From NCBI GenBank assembly GCA_965659595.1, contig CBFHWN010000002.1:18754-82753 (forward strand): DNA of 64,000 nt, written 5' to 3'. This DNA comes from Casp-actino8 sp965659595. GTDB taxonomy: Bacteria > Actinomycetota > Acidimicrobiia > Acidimicrobiales > Ilumatobacteraceae. Below the pieces are notes generated by a model, which was not told the origin of the DNA, did no database searches, and saw only the letters and a list, made by a program, of their open reading frames with translations. Of this stretch, positions 34,612 through 43,315 are shown piece after piece. A program made the translations under genes and the position numbers. Positions within the stretch are counted from its first letter, which is position 1. Each line of letters begins with the position of its first letter.

Positions 34612-36687
34612 ATGGATCCGGCCGTGCGTATCGCCGAGTTGCGGCGTGTCATCGATCGTCATCGTCGGCTGTATCACACTCTCGCCGAACCCGAAATCGC
34701 CGATGCTGAATACGACGCGTTGATCCGCGAGCTCGAGCAACTCGAGACCACCCATCCCGAATTGGCCGACGCATCATCACCCACCCAACTCGTGGGCGGC
34801 GACATCATCGAGACCTTTGCCCCGGTCACTCATCGAGTGCCGATGACCAGTCTCGACAATGCGATGGATGTCGACGAACTTCGGGCGTGGGGAGAACGCG
34901 TCGTGAGGGGCCTAGAGGGCACGACGTCGATTCGATACTGCTGCGAACTGAAGATCGACGGCTTGGCCGTCAGCCTCCGCTACGAGAACGGACGACTCGT
35001 TCAGGCTGCAACCCGTGGCGACGGACGTGTCGGAGAGGATGTCACGGCGAACGTGGCCACGATCGCTGTGGTGCCGAAGGCGCTTCCCGATTCGGTCACG
35101 GTACGACGCAAGAAGATCGCAGTACCCGAGGTTCTCGAGGTCCGCGGTGAGGTGTACCTCCCGATCGAAGCTTTCGACAGGTTGCGTGCTGCAAAGGAGG
35201 CCGAGAATCTCGAGCGGGTCGCGGCTGGACGGCGACCCGAACCAGTTCCGGTGAATCCGCGCAATGCCGGCGCCGGAAGTCTGCGCCAGAAGGACTCGAG
35301 TGTCACCGCCTCACGGGGTCTGGCCTTTTGGACGTATCAGGTCGGAGAGGTGATCGGTGGACCTGAGTTCACGTCGCATCGCGACACACTCGATTTTCTC
35401 GCCGCGTGTGGTTTCCCGATCAATCCCGACATCCGAGTCGTCGATTCGCTGGCCGAGGTCGAACAATTCTGCACCGAATGGCAGGAGAGTCGGCACACGT
35501 TGCCGTACGAGATCGACGGTGCCGTGGTGAAAGTCGACGATCTCGGCCAGCGTGCCTCGCTTGGCTACACCGCTCGTGCTCCGCGATGGGCGATCGCCGT
35601 GAAGTTTCCCCCTGAAGAACGTACGACCGTGCTGCTCGATATCCAGGTGTCGATCGGCCGCACGGGACGGGCCACTCCATTCGCTGTTCTCGAACCGGTG
35701 TTCGTCGGTGGTTCGACGGTGTCGATGGCGACATTGCACAACGAAGATCAGGTACGTCTGAAAGACGTGCGACCCGGTGACACGGTGGTCGTTCGCAAAG
35801 CCGGCGACGTGATCCCCGAAGTGGTGGGCCCGGTGCTGTCATTGCGTCCTGACGAAGCCGAACCTTGGATCTTCCCCCATGAGTGCCCGTGTCCGCTGAA
35901 GAGCACTCTCGTACGTCTCGAAGGAGAATCGGACACCCGATGTGTCGAGCCGTCGTGTCCCCACCAGCGCGATCAGCGGATCATCTACTTCGCGTCACGC
36001 GGGGCCATGGACATCGAAGGCCTGGGGGAGCGGACCGTCCTGCAGTTGTCGGACGCCGGTCTCGTGGCCGATCCGGGTGACGTGTACACGGTGACCGTCG
36101 ACCAGTTGCTCACACTGGAAGGCTTCGGTCGCATCAGCGCCGAAAAATTGTTGGAAGCGATCGAGGGATCGAAGTCCCGACCACTACCGAGGATCCTCAC
36201 TGCTCTCGGGATCAAGCATCTCGGGCCGTCGGCCGCTGAAGCTCTGGCCGCTCATTTCGGGACTCTCGACGCGATCATGTCGTCCGATGACGATGCACTG
36301 GCGACCGTCGACGGAGTGGGTGACGTGATCGCTCGGTCGATCACGTCGTGGTTCGCGCAGCCGGCCAATCGAGCCTTCGTCGAGAAGTTGCGCGTCGCCG
36401 GAGTCGACTTCGGTCGTGTCGAGACGTCGGCGGCACCGCAAACTTTGGTGGGTAGAGCGGTCGTCGTCACCGGGACACTCGACGACTTCGATCGAGAGTC
36501 GGCCGAGCGCGCGATCAAGGAACGAGGAGGCAAGAGTCCGGGCTCGGTGTCGGCCAAGACCTTCGCCGTGGTGGTCGGACGCGATCCGGGTGCGAGCAAG
36601 GTCACCAAGGCCGAGAGTCTCGGTGTGCCGATGCTCGACGAAACGGGTTTTCGCCATCTGCTCGACACAGGTGAGCTACCCGGCTGA
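34612..36687 (+). CDS. ligA: NAD-dependent DNA ligase
   Basis: Seals nicks in replication and repair. The 691-residue protein has, in order, the Ia domain (YHTLAEPEIADAEYDAL), the adenylation domain with catalytic lysine in CELKIDGLAVSLRY (K114), an OB fold, a zinc finger, helix-hairpin-helix repeats (ALGIKHLGPSAAEALA), and a C-terminal BRCT domain (VVVTGTLDDFDRESAERAI). The zinc ligands are C425, C427, C444 and C449: the first pair is CPC, shorter than the usual CxxC. It starts one base after the MetE-like stop. Confidence 0.96.
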   Translation: MDPAVRIAELRRVIDRHRRLYHTLAEPEIADAEYDALIRELEQLETTHPELADASSPTQLVGGDIIETFAPVTHRVPMTSLDNAMDVDELRAWGERVVRGLEGTTSIRYCCELKIDGLAVSLRYENGRLVQAATRGDGRVGEDVTANVATIAVVPKALPDSVTVRRKKIAVPEVLEVRGEVYLPIEAFDRLRAAKEAENLERVAAGRRPEPVPVNPRNAGAGSLRQKDSSVTASRGLAFWTYQVGEVIGGPEFTSHRDTLDFLAACGFPINPDIRVVDSLAEVEQFCTEWQESRHTLPYEIDGAVVKVDDLGQRASLGYTARAPRWAIAVKFPPEERTTVLLDIQVSIGRTGRATPFAVLEPVFVGGSTVSMATLHNEDQVRLKDVRPGDTVVVRKAGDVIPEVVGPVLSLRPDEAEPWIFPHECPCPLKSTLVRLEGESDTRCVEPSCPHQRDQRIIYFASRGAMDIEGLGERTVLQLSDAGLVADPGDVYTVTVDQLLTLEGFGRISAEKLLEAIEGSKSRPLPRILTALGIKHLGPSAAEALAAHFGTLDAIMSSDDDALATVDGVGDVIARSITSWFAQPANRAFVEKLRVAGVDFGRVETSAAPQTLVGRAVVVTGTLDDFDRESAERAIKERGGKSPGSVSAKTFAVVVGRDPGASKVTKAESLGVPMLDETGFRHLLDTGELPG

Positions 36688-36710
36688 CGCCGAGAAAGAC
36701 GACGACAACG

Positions 36711-37253
36711 TCAGAGCACCTCGAACGACCACGAGTAACTACGCGCCGCGCCTCGACCTTTCTCGATCTCCCAGAAGATCACCGTCACGTCGTGGCGGCC
36801 GACCGAATACGACTCGAAGACGGCGCCGTCGGACGGAGTGAAACGGATGAGCGAGTTGCCCTGATCGTAAATGGCCGTCGCCGGGAGTTCGATCTGCTGT
36901 CCGGGTTCGGCGAGCCGGCCGGAGACCTCCGACAGTGGTGTCGTTGGAACCTCGACCCCGTCGAGAACGAGGACTGCCTCGTAGCCGTCTTGCAGGTCGA
37001 CCGAGATCTCGGTCTGCGACAACACCTGCCGATCGTTCGGCGCCGGAGAGATGTCGACGATGGCATCGGGATAACCGAGTGCTTCACGTCCGGTGGTTCC
37101 GGCCAGGAATCCGAGGACGACGAGAGTGAGTCCGAGTCCGACTGCGGCGCTCAGGAACAGCAGTTCTTTGTTGATGCGACGACGTGGGCTCGGAATGGGG
37201 CTCGCCTCTGGGATTTCAACGATGTCCGACACGCCCTCATTGTCGCCCGTCAC
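36711..37253 (-). CDS. uncharacterised single-span membrane protein with extracytoplasmic beta domain
   Basis: 180-residue protein. A short cytosolic N-terminus ending RRRINKE precedes one hydrophobic span (LLFLSAAVGLGLTLVVLGFL, about 31-50). The rest is probably outside the membrane: VDISPAPNDRQVLSQTEISVDL and YSVGRHDVTVIFWEI have the look of a small Ig-like or CopC-like beta domain. The GTG at 37253 is used; a second GTG at 37232 is also possible. It is divergent from the PASTA kinase-like gene, so a shared envelope role is possible. Confidence 0.65.
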   Translation of the reverse strand: MTGDNEGVSDIVEIPEASPIPSPRRRINKELLFLSAAVGLGLTLVVLGFLAGTTGREALGYPDAIVDISPAPNDRQVLSQTEISVDLQDGYEAVLVLDGVEVPTTPLSEVSGRLAEPGQQIELPATAIYDQGNSLIRFTPSDGAVFESYSVGRHDVTVIFWEIEKGRGAARSYSWSFEVL

Positions 37254-37334
37254 CGGGTCGAACGCACGCTCGACCGACGTTTTAGCGGTCGCCGACGGTC
37301 ACATCCCGGTGGTGAGCACTAGGGTCGACCCTCT

Positions 37335-39323
37335 ATGAACAACCGGGAAAGCGAGGGTTTCTCCGACGATCTCGACGCTTTTCTCGGCCGGACGGTCGGC
37401 GGTCGCTTCCGACTCGATCGAGTGGTGTCGCAGTCGTCCGCGTCGACGCTCTACGTGGCGACCGACGACTCCACGTCGACGTCGGTGAACCTGCGATTGT
37501 TTACGGTCGACGCAACGCGAACCTCGGGTCGGGTCATCACCGAACGGGCCGAAACGGCGGCCTCCCTCGATCACCGGTCGATCACACCGGTGATCGCCGT
37601 CGGCGAGGCCGACATCGACGGCAGTGTGCGCCTCTACGTGGCTTTCGCCCGTCCGGCAGGGGGCACTTTGCAGGACATGCTCGATCGTGGCCGTCTGCTC
37701 TCGCCGTCACAAGCAGTGGTGGTCGGGGTGGCGATGTGTCGAGCACTCGATCGGGCCCACCGAGCGGGCCTCGTCCATCTCGATCTCCGACCGAGTGCCA
37801 TCGCCTTCGACGCCGATCGCGAGGCGTCATTGAACGATGTGGGCACCGTCGCGGCGATCGCTGAGCGAGCGTGGGAGACGCCGAATGACGTGTCGATCGA
37901 GCGTGCTCGCTACGCATCTCCCGAACAGGCGGGGGAAGGAACGGTCGACGCCAAGACCGATGTGTACGCGCTGGCACTGGTTTTGGCGGAGGCGATCACT
38001 GGTGTGGTTCCCTTTCTCGCCGATTCGGTGGTGGCGACACTGTCGGCCCGTCGCGATCGGCTGTTTCCGGTGTCGGCCGATCTCGGACCCTTGGCCAGCG
38101 TTCTCGAACGGGCCGGCCGATTCGACCCCGAGCAGAGGTTCGGCGCCGCCGACCTCGGACGAGCACTCGTACAAGCAGCGGGCTCCTTGCCGCGTCCGAC
38201 ACCCCCTCCAGTTGTGTTCGCCGATGCCACGGGTGACATCACGCGTCCCACCAGCGAGCCGACTCCGACCGCCGATTTGTCGCGACCGACCGCATTCACT
38301 GGTGTCGCTTCCGATCCGTCGGTCCCGTCGGTCATGGGTGGCGACATGATCATCAGACCCGAGACCGCCGACGACGTCCCGGTCGATCCGTCGACTCCGA
38401 TCGCCCAGCCACGAGTGGGCCGTTGGATGATTGCTGCGATCGCGGTGCTCGCCGTCGTCGTGGGCGGCTTCTTCGTCTACAGCAGTGTGAGTGACGACGC
38501 CGAACGTATCCCGATCCTCGTCGGACTCGACGAAGGTGAGGCCACCAACGCCGTGACCGAGTACGGATGGCGTGTCGAAACCACCGAGGAATTCGACGAC
38601 ATCATCGCCGTCGGAAAGGTGGTGCGCACGGAGCCCGAATCGGGGTCGTCGTTGTCGCGTGACGGAGTGCTGGTACTCGTGTTGTCGAGTGGGCCTCCTC
38701 CGGTTCCGCTTCCCGACATCGTCGGAGTCGCGGCAGACGACGCCGTCACTCGATTGGCGAATCTCGGACTCGACGTTCGCCGACAGGACGGCTACAGCGA
38801 AGAGGTTCCGGCCGGGTCGGTCGCTCGATGGTCAGTGACGAGCCAGCCCAATCTGGTCGCCGGTGACGAAGTCGTGAAGGGAACTGTCGTCGACGTGATC
38901 GTGTCGACAGGCCCCGAACCGCGTGTCGTGCCCGAACTGCGCGGGCAGACGGCCGAAGCCGCCGAAGAAGTTCTCGCCGAACTGATGTTGCGTCTACGAA
39001 GGGTCGAGGATCAGTACTTCACCGACGTTCCGGCCGGTGCGATCGGTTTCCAGGTTCCGCCACCAGGTGAACTGACCGACCGCGACACCGAGGTCACGAT
39101 CGTCGTGTCGAAGGGCCCCGATGTGGTGACGGTCCCGGTTCTCGAGCGCATGAATCACGATCAGGTCGTGCAGGCGCTCGCCGATGCCGGCCTCGTGGTG
39201 GGGACGATCACCGGCAACACCGGGGGAATACTGGTGGCGATCCTGGTCGACGGCCGGCCGGTCACGTCGGGTCAGGTCGTGGCCCGTGGCACGGTCGTCG
39301 AACTGGCGTACTTCGGCTCCTGA
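37335..39323 (+). CDS. PASTA-domain Ser/Thr kinase-like protein, probable pseudokinase
   Basis: 662-residue membrane protein built like PknB/StkP: kinase-like domain (about 20-280), linker, one transmembrane span (about 364-385), and four PASTA repeats (about 390-661) that would bind peptidoglycan fragments. Key kinase residues are changed. The Gly-rich loop reads VSQSSASTLY, the ATP lysine is Arg in VNLRLF (R54), and the HRDLKxxN loop reads HLDLRPSA (H148, D150, Ala155 for Asn). NDVG at D168 replaces DFG with Asp kept. SPEQ is retained. I infer a pseudokinase sensor or scaffold. TAGGGT (37320-37325) ends 9 nt before the ATG. Confidence 0.88.
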   Translation: MNNRESEGFSDDLDAFLGRTVGGRFRLDRVVSQSSASTLYVATDDSTSTSVNLRLFTVDATRTSGRVITERAETAASLDHRSITPVIAVGEADIDGSVRLYVAFARPAGGTLQDMLDRGRLLSPSQAVVVGVAMCRALDRAHRAGLVHLDLRPSAIAFDADREASLNDVGTVAAIAERAWETPNDVSIERARYASPEQAGEGTVDAKTDVYALALVLAEAITGVVPFLADSVVATLSARRDRLFPVSADLGPLASVLERAGRFDPEQRFGAADLGRALVQAAGSLPRPTPPPVVFADATGDITRPTSEPTPTADLSRPTAFTGVASDPSVPSVMGGDMIIRPETADDVPVDPSTPIAQPRVGRWMIAAIAVLAVVVGGFFVYSSVSDDAERIPILVGLDEGEATNAVTEYGWRVETTEEFDDIIAVGKVVRTEPESGSSLSRDGVLVLVLSSGPPPVPLPDIVGVAADDAVTRLANLGLDVRRQDGYSEEVPAGSVARWSVTSQPNLVAGDEVVKGTVVDVIVSTGPEPRVVPELRGQTAEAAEEVLAELMLRLRRVEDQYFTDVPAGAIGFQVPPPGELTDRDTEVTIVVSKGPDVVTVPVLERMNHDQVVQALADAGLVVGTITGNTGGILVAILVDGRPVTSGQVVARGTVVELAYFGS

Positions 39324-39383
39324 ACCTAAGGTTCCCCGGCGCACTCGGAAGGGTTCGAGTGCCTGTTCGTGAGGAGTCGAAAC

Positions 39384-40262
39384 ATGAGTGCTCTGCAGGG
39401 TCGAGTCGCCATCATCACCGGAGCCGGCCGGGGCCTCGGCCGTGAACACGCTCTCTTGTTCGCCGCCGAAGGCGCCAAGGTCGTGGTCAATGATCTCGGT
39501 GGAGCGAACGACGGCTCGGGTACCGATCAGACCCCAGCCGAGCAGACAGTCGCCGACATTCGGGCCATGGGTGGCGAAGCGATCGTCAACACCGACAACG
39601 TCGCCGATTGGGACGGCGCAAAGCACATGATCGACCAGGCCGTCGAGACGTTCGGCGACCTCGACATCCTCGTGAACAACGCCGGCATCCTTCGTGACCG
39701 AGTTCTCGTGAACATGTCGGAAGCCGAATGGGATGCCGTGATCACCGTTCACTTGAAGGGGCACTTCGCCCCCACCCGTCATGCGGCGGCGTACTGGCGC
39801 GAGCAGTCGAAGAACGGTTCGACGAAGGTTCGCAACATCGTGCACACCTCCAGCACTTCTGGCCTGTTCTCCAATCCCGGACAGGGCAACTACGGCGCGG
39901 CCAAGTCAGGTATCGCCACCTTCAGCCAGATCTGCGCCAAGGAGCTGTCGCGTTACAACGTGAAGAGCAACGCGATCGCACCCGCGGCACGTACGCGACT
40001 GACGCTCGCCACCCCAGGTCTCGAAGACGTGATGGCAGCCAAGGATGGAGCCTTCGATGCGTGGGATCCGGCCAACGTGAGCCCGCTCGTGGCGTACCTG
40101 TCGTCGGAAGGCTGTGAATTCTCGGGTGAGACGTTCTTCGTGCAGGGTGGTCAGGTCACACGGGTGCAGTCGTGGACCAACGCTGAGGAGATCAAGCAGA
40201 ACGATCGTTGGACGGTCGCCGGACTCACCTCCGCGATGTCGGCTCTCGTTCCCAAGTCGTGA
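39384..40262 (+). CDS. short-chain dehydrogenase/reductase (MFE-2-like), second copy
   Basis: 292-residue Rossmann oxidoreductase with ITGAGRGLGREHALLFA, VVVNDLGGANDGSGTDQTPAEQ-type insertion (shown by VVVNDLGG), NNAGILRDRVL and YGAAKSGIATF. It is a paralogue of the SDR at 8678-9574, and both resemble 3-hydroxyacyl-CoA dehydrogenases of multifunctional enzyme 2. The ATG at 39384 has a GAGGAG ribosome-binding site, with TAAGGT at 39327-39332 as a possible -10 of a leadered transcript. A DHA2 transporter gene starts 3 bp after its stop. Confidence 0.87.
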   Translation: MSALQGRVAIITGAGRGLGREHALLFAAEGAKVVVNDLGGANDGSGTDQTPAEQTVADIRAMGGEAIVNTDNVADWDGAKHMIDQAVETFGDLDILVNNAGILRDRVLVNMSEAEWDAVITVHLKGHFAPTRHAAAYWREQSKNGSTKVRNIVHTSSTSGLFSNPGQGNYGAAKSGIATFSQICAKELSRYNVKSNAIAPAARTRLTLATPGLEDVMAAKDGAFDAWDPANVSPLVAYLSSEGCEFSGETFFVQGGQVTRVQSWTNAEEIKQNDRWTVAGLTSAMSALVPKS

Positions 40263-40265
40263 ACC

Positions 40266-41759
40266 GTGGGCTCCGAGGCCCGCACTCCTGATCGCCAGAC
40301 CCTCAACGTCGACTCGGCCGGAGTCGACGAGATCGGCGTCGTTCCCTGGCCGAATCTCTTTCGTCGCTGGCTCGGCCGCCGGGTTCCGATCGAACGTGAA
40401 TGGGCCCTTCTTCTCGTGGTGTTGACTGCGCTCTTCACAGTCGGTTTCACCATCACGATCCTCGTCGTTTCGCTGCAGTCGATCGCCGACGAGTTCGGCT
40501 CGTCGGTGTCGGTCGTGTCATGGAGCATCACCGGACCCATGCTTGCGTTCGGTGTGGTGGGCCCGGCCTACGGCAAGGCCGGCGACCTGTGGGGGCACAA
40601 GCGAGTCTTCGTCGGTGGTCTGCTCGGAGCCGGAATCTTCGCGGCGTTCACTGCTCTCGCATGGGGTGCCGGCTCGATGATCGTGTTTCGCACGCTGTCA
40701 GCCACACTCGGCGCGGCCACCGGGCCGGCGACCATGGCCTACATCAATCGACTGTTCCCAGCCGACCAACGAGTGCGACCTCTGAGTTATTGGGCCTTCG
40801 TGAACGCCATTGCGCCTGTGCTCGGCGTGGTGGCCGGAGCGCCGATCGTCGAAGCATTCGGGTGGCGAGTCATTTTCGCCGTGCAGGCCCCCTTGTGTGT
40901 GGTCGGTGTGGTGATTGCCCTGTGGCTTCTTCCCGACACCGAGCGAGCACGTGATGTGAAGTTCGACGTGCGGGGCTCGGTGTCTCTCGGCCTGGCAGCC
41001 ACCGCCATCCTCGCCGGTGTGAATCAAGGGCCCCGTTGGGGCTGGACCAATCCGATCATCATCGGACTGCTCGTCGTCGGGGCGCTCTCCTTGCGTTGGT
41101 TCGTATCGGTGGAACGAACGACGACCCATCCTCTTTTGCCACTTCAGTGGGTTCGAACCCGCAACATCGCGCTACCGATCTTGTCGCAATCACTGAGCAA
41201 CTTCGCCTATATGGGCGGCTTCCTCATGGCGCCGTTGATCATGAGCGACGTTCTCGGTTACAGCACGTCCCGGATTTCTCTCGTGGTGATCGCTCGACCG
41301 CTGGTCTTCGCGCTCATCGCTCCACTTGCGAGTCTCGTGACACTGCGCATCGGCGAGCGGGCGACCGGAATGTTCGGGGCGGTCAGTGTGGCGACGTCGA
41401 TGGCCCTGTTCGCCTTCGTCTCACCCGACACCGCACTGTGGTTCGTGGTGATCGCATTGGCTCTCTCGGGCGCTGGGATCGGTATCGCCAACCCGGCCCT
41501 CACCTCGCTCGTCGCCAATGCCGTCGACGACCGGGAACTCGGCGTCGCCGGTGCTATGCAACAGTTGATGAATCAGATCGGGGCGGTGCTTGGGGCTGTC
41601 GTCATGACGACTGTTCAGCAGGCGACGGTCTCGGGTGGAGTGGCATCGTCGTACCACGTCGCGTTCGCCGTCGCCTTCGGTGTGGCGTTGGTGTCGTTCG
41701 CTGCGTCGTCGTTCGTCGTGTCGACCGAACGAGTGGCGACCACGAAGCTCAGTTCGTGA
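40266..41759 (+). CDS. MFS transporter, DHA2 (14-TM drug:H+ antiporter) type
   Basis: 497-residue membrane protein with a ~50-residue soluble N-terminus and about fourteen hydrophobic segments. GKAGDLWGHKRVFVGGLLGAG is the MFS motif A (split here: GKAGDLWGHKR), and ALSGAGIGIANPALTSLVAN resembles motif C of DHA2 exporters. Probable proton-driven efflux of an unknown compound. The GTG start follows the SDR stop by 3 bp, so expression is likely linked to the SDR. The last 11 bp overlap the convergent SCP2 gene. Confidence 0.85.
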   Translation: MGSEARTPDRQTLNVDSAGVDEIGVVPWPNLFRRWLGRRVPIEREWALLLVVLTALFTVGFTITILVVSLQSIADEFGSSVSVVSWSITGPMLAFGVVGPAYGKAGDLWGHKRVFVGGLLGAGIFAAFTALAWGAGSMIVFRTLSATLGAATGPATMAYINRLFPADQRVRPLSYWAFVNAIAPVLGVVAGAPIVEAFGWRVIFAVQAPLCVVGVVIALWLLPDTERARDVKFDVRGSVSLGLAATAILAGVNQGPRWGWTNPIIIGLLVVGALSLRWFVSVERTTTHPLLPLQWVRTRNIALPILSQSLSNFAYMGGFLMAPLIMSDVLGYSTSRISLVVIARPLVFALIAPLASLVTLRIGERATGMFGAVSVATSMALFAFVSPDTALWFVVIALALSGAGIGIANPALTSLVANAVDDRELGVAGAMQQLMNQIGAVLGAVVMTTVQQATVSGGVASSYHVAFAVAFGVALVSFAASSFVVSTERVATTKLSS

Positions 41760-42156
41760 TGGCTTTGATCTCTTCGGCGATCTTCAACGTGATGTCGCTC
41801 TGAGGAACCGCGGTCTGCATCGACATGATCTTCATCATGTCGCCTTCGACCTTGATCTTGCCGGTCATGAACGCCTGCATGGCGACGGCTTGGTCGCCCA
41901 AGGCAAACATGGCGCGTGCAGTGGCCCAGTCGGTGGTGACCGTGGCATCGGGACCTTCGAGTTCACCGAGTTCCATCTGCATGTCTCCCGACGACGTGTC
42001 GACGTAGCTCTTGATCTCGCCATTTCCGAACGGCACGTCGGTGATCACCTGATTGATGCGGATGACGGCCGTGATCTTGGGCGTCTCGCCTTCGTACTTG
42101 GCCCGGATCGCGCGAGCGGCGTCCATCCATTCGTCGGAGAGGAATTCGTGACTCAT
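41749..42156 (-). CDS. SCP2 sterol-binding domain protein
   Basis: 135-residue lipid-binding protein of the SCP2 family: a five-stranded sheet with TDVPFGNGEIKSYVDTSSGD and DATVTTDWATARAMFALGDQAVAMQAFMTGKIKVEGDMMKIMSM-type core (motifs MFALGD, AFMTGKIKVEGD). The likely role is binding acyl-CoA or sterol-like lipids, fitting the MFE-2-like SDR genes in the window. TATGGT (42164-42169) ends 7 nt before the ATG, suggesting its own leaderless promoter just after the menC-like gene. Confidence 0.85.
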   Translation of the reverse strand: MSHEFLSDEWMDAARAIRAKYEGETPKITAVIRINQVITDVPFGNGEIKSYVDTSSGDMQMELGELEGPDATVTTDWATARAMFALGDQAVAMQAFMTGKIKVEGDMMKIMSMQTAVPQSDITLKIAEEIKAITN

Positions 42157-42175
42157 GCTCGGGACCATACTCGGA

Positions 42176-43315
42176 TCACCGGCCGACCTCCACCGTCGAA
42201 GTGGTGACCGAGTCGAGGAATTCGCCGTCGATGTCGATTCCGCTACCGGGTCGGGTCGGAACGACGACGTGACCATCGTGAAGGCGAACCGGCTCGTCGA
42301 CGATGTCGCGAGCCCAGAAGCGCTCCGATGCCGAGACGTCGCCCGTGAGGGTGAAGTTTGGCAGGGCGGCGAGAGCGAGATTCATCGCGCGACCGATCCC
42401 GGTTTCGAGCATCCCGCCGCACCACACGGGAACACCGCGCTCGGCGCACACGTCGTGCACGCGTACGGCTTCGAGGTATCCGCCGACTCTGCCTGCCTTG
42501 ATGTTGACGATGGAGCAGGCACCACGCTCGATGGCATCGATGGCGGCAGCGGCCGAGGTGATCGACTCGTCGAGGCAGATCGGTGTCGCGACCTGACGTG
42601 CGATGATGGCGTGGCCAGTCACGTCGTCCTCGGGCAGTGGCTGTTCGATGAGCAGGAGACCGAATTCGTCGAGACGCGCCAGGTGGGCTCCGTCGTTGCG
42701 GGTGTAGGCAGTGTTGGCATCGACTTGAAGAGGGATCGAGTCGCCGAAAGTTCGACGGATTTCGGCGACCGGCTCGAGATCCCATCCCGGTTCGATCTTC
42801 AACTTGATACGCACGTAACCGTCGTCGAGATAGCGACCGACGGCAGTCACCAGTTGATCGATCGAATCCATGATCCCGACCGAGACTCCCGAGGGAACGC
42901 GGTCGCGTGTCGCACCGAATCGCTCCGCCATCGACACGCCGTGGCACCGAAGCTGGGCATCGATCACTGCTGCCTCGAGCGCCCCCTTCGACATGCGATG
43001 GTCTTTCACCGGTTCGAGAATCGAGGCGACTCCGTCGGCATCGAGCCGACCGTCGTCGTGCTCGAGCAGACGCGGAATCAGGTGTTGCACGCTGACGTGT
43101 TGGCACGCCTCGACGTATTCGCTCGAGTACAGAGGTTCGTTGCCGGCGACGCATTCACCCCACCCCTCGACCCCTTCGGCTTCGACGCGCACGAGCAGAA
43201 TGTCTCGCGCGGTTTCGGTCCCGAACGAGGTGCGAAACGGTGTCACGAGTGGCAAGGAGATTCGACGAAGTTCGATCCGGTCGACGTGGATCGGGGGGAG
43301 AGATTCACGAACCAT
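42176..43315 (-). CDS. o-succinylbenzoate synthase / N-succinylamino-acid racemase family enzyme
   Basis: Enolase-superfamily protein of 379 residues, muconate-lactonising subgroup. It has the KxK base in YVRIKLKIEPG, metal ligands in QVDANTAY, LIEQPL and CLDES, and the opposite-face lysine in VNIKAGRVGG. This family contains both OSBS (menaquinone) and NSAR activities. The adjoining, overlapping GNAT gene (11 bp) and the absence of other men genes here point to NSAR with promiscuous OSBS. The ATG at 43315 begins the recognisable domain. Confidence 0.85.
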   Translation of the reverse strand: MVRESLPPIHVDRIELRRISLPLVTPFRTSFGTETARDILLVRVEAEGVEGWGECVAGNEPLYSSEYVEACQHVSVQHLIPRLLEHDDGRLDADGVASILEPVKDHRMSKGALEAAVIDAQLRCHGVSMAERFGATRDRVPSGVSVGIMDSIDQLVTAVGRYLDDGYVRIKLKIEPGWDLEPVAEIRRTFGDSIPLQVDANTAYTRNDGAHLARLDEFGLLLIEQPLPEDDVTGHAIIARQVATPICLDESITSAAAAIDAIERGACSIVNIKAGRVGGYLEAVRVHDVCAERGVPVWCGGMLETGIGRAMNLALAALPNFTLTGDVSASERFWARDIVDEPVRLHDGHVVVPTRPGSGIDIDGEFLDSVTTSTVEVGR

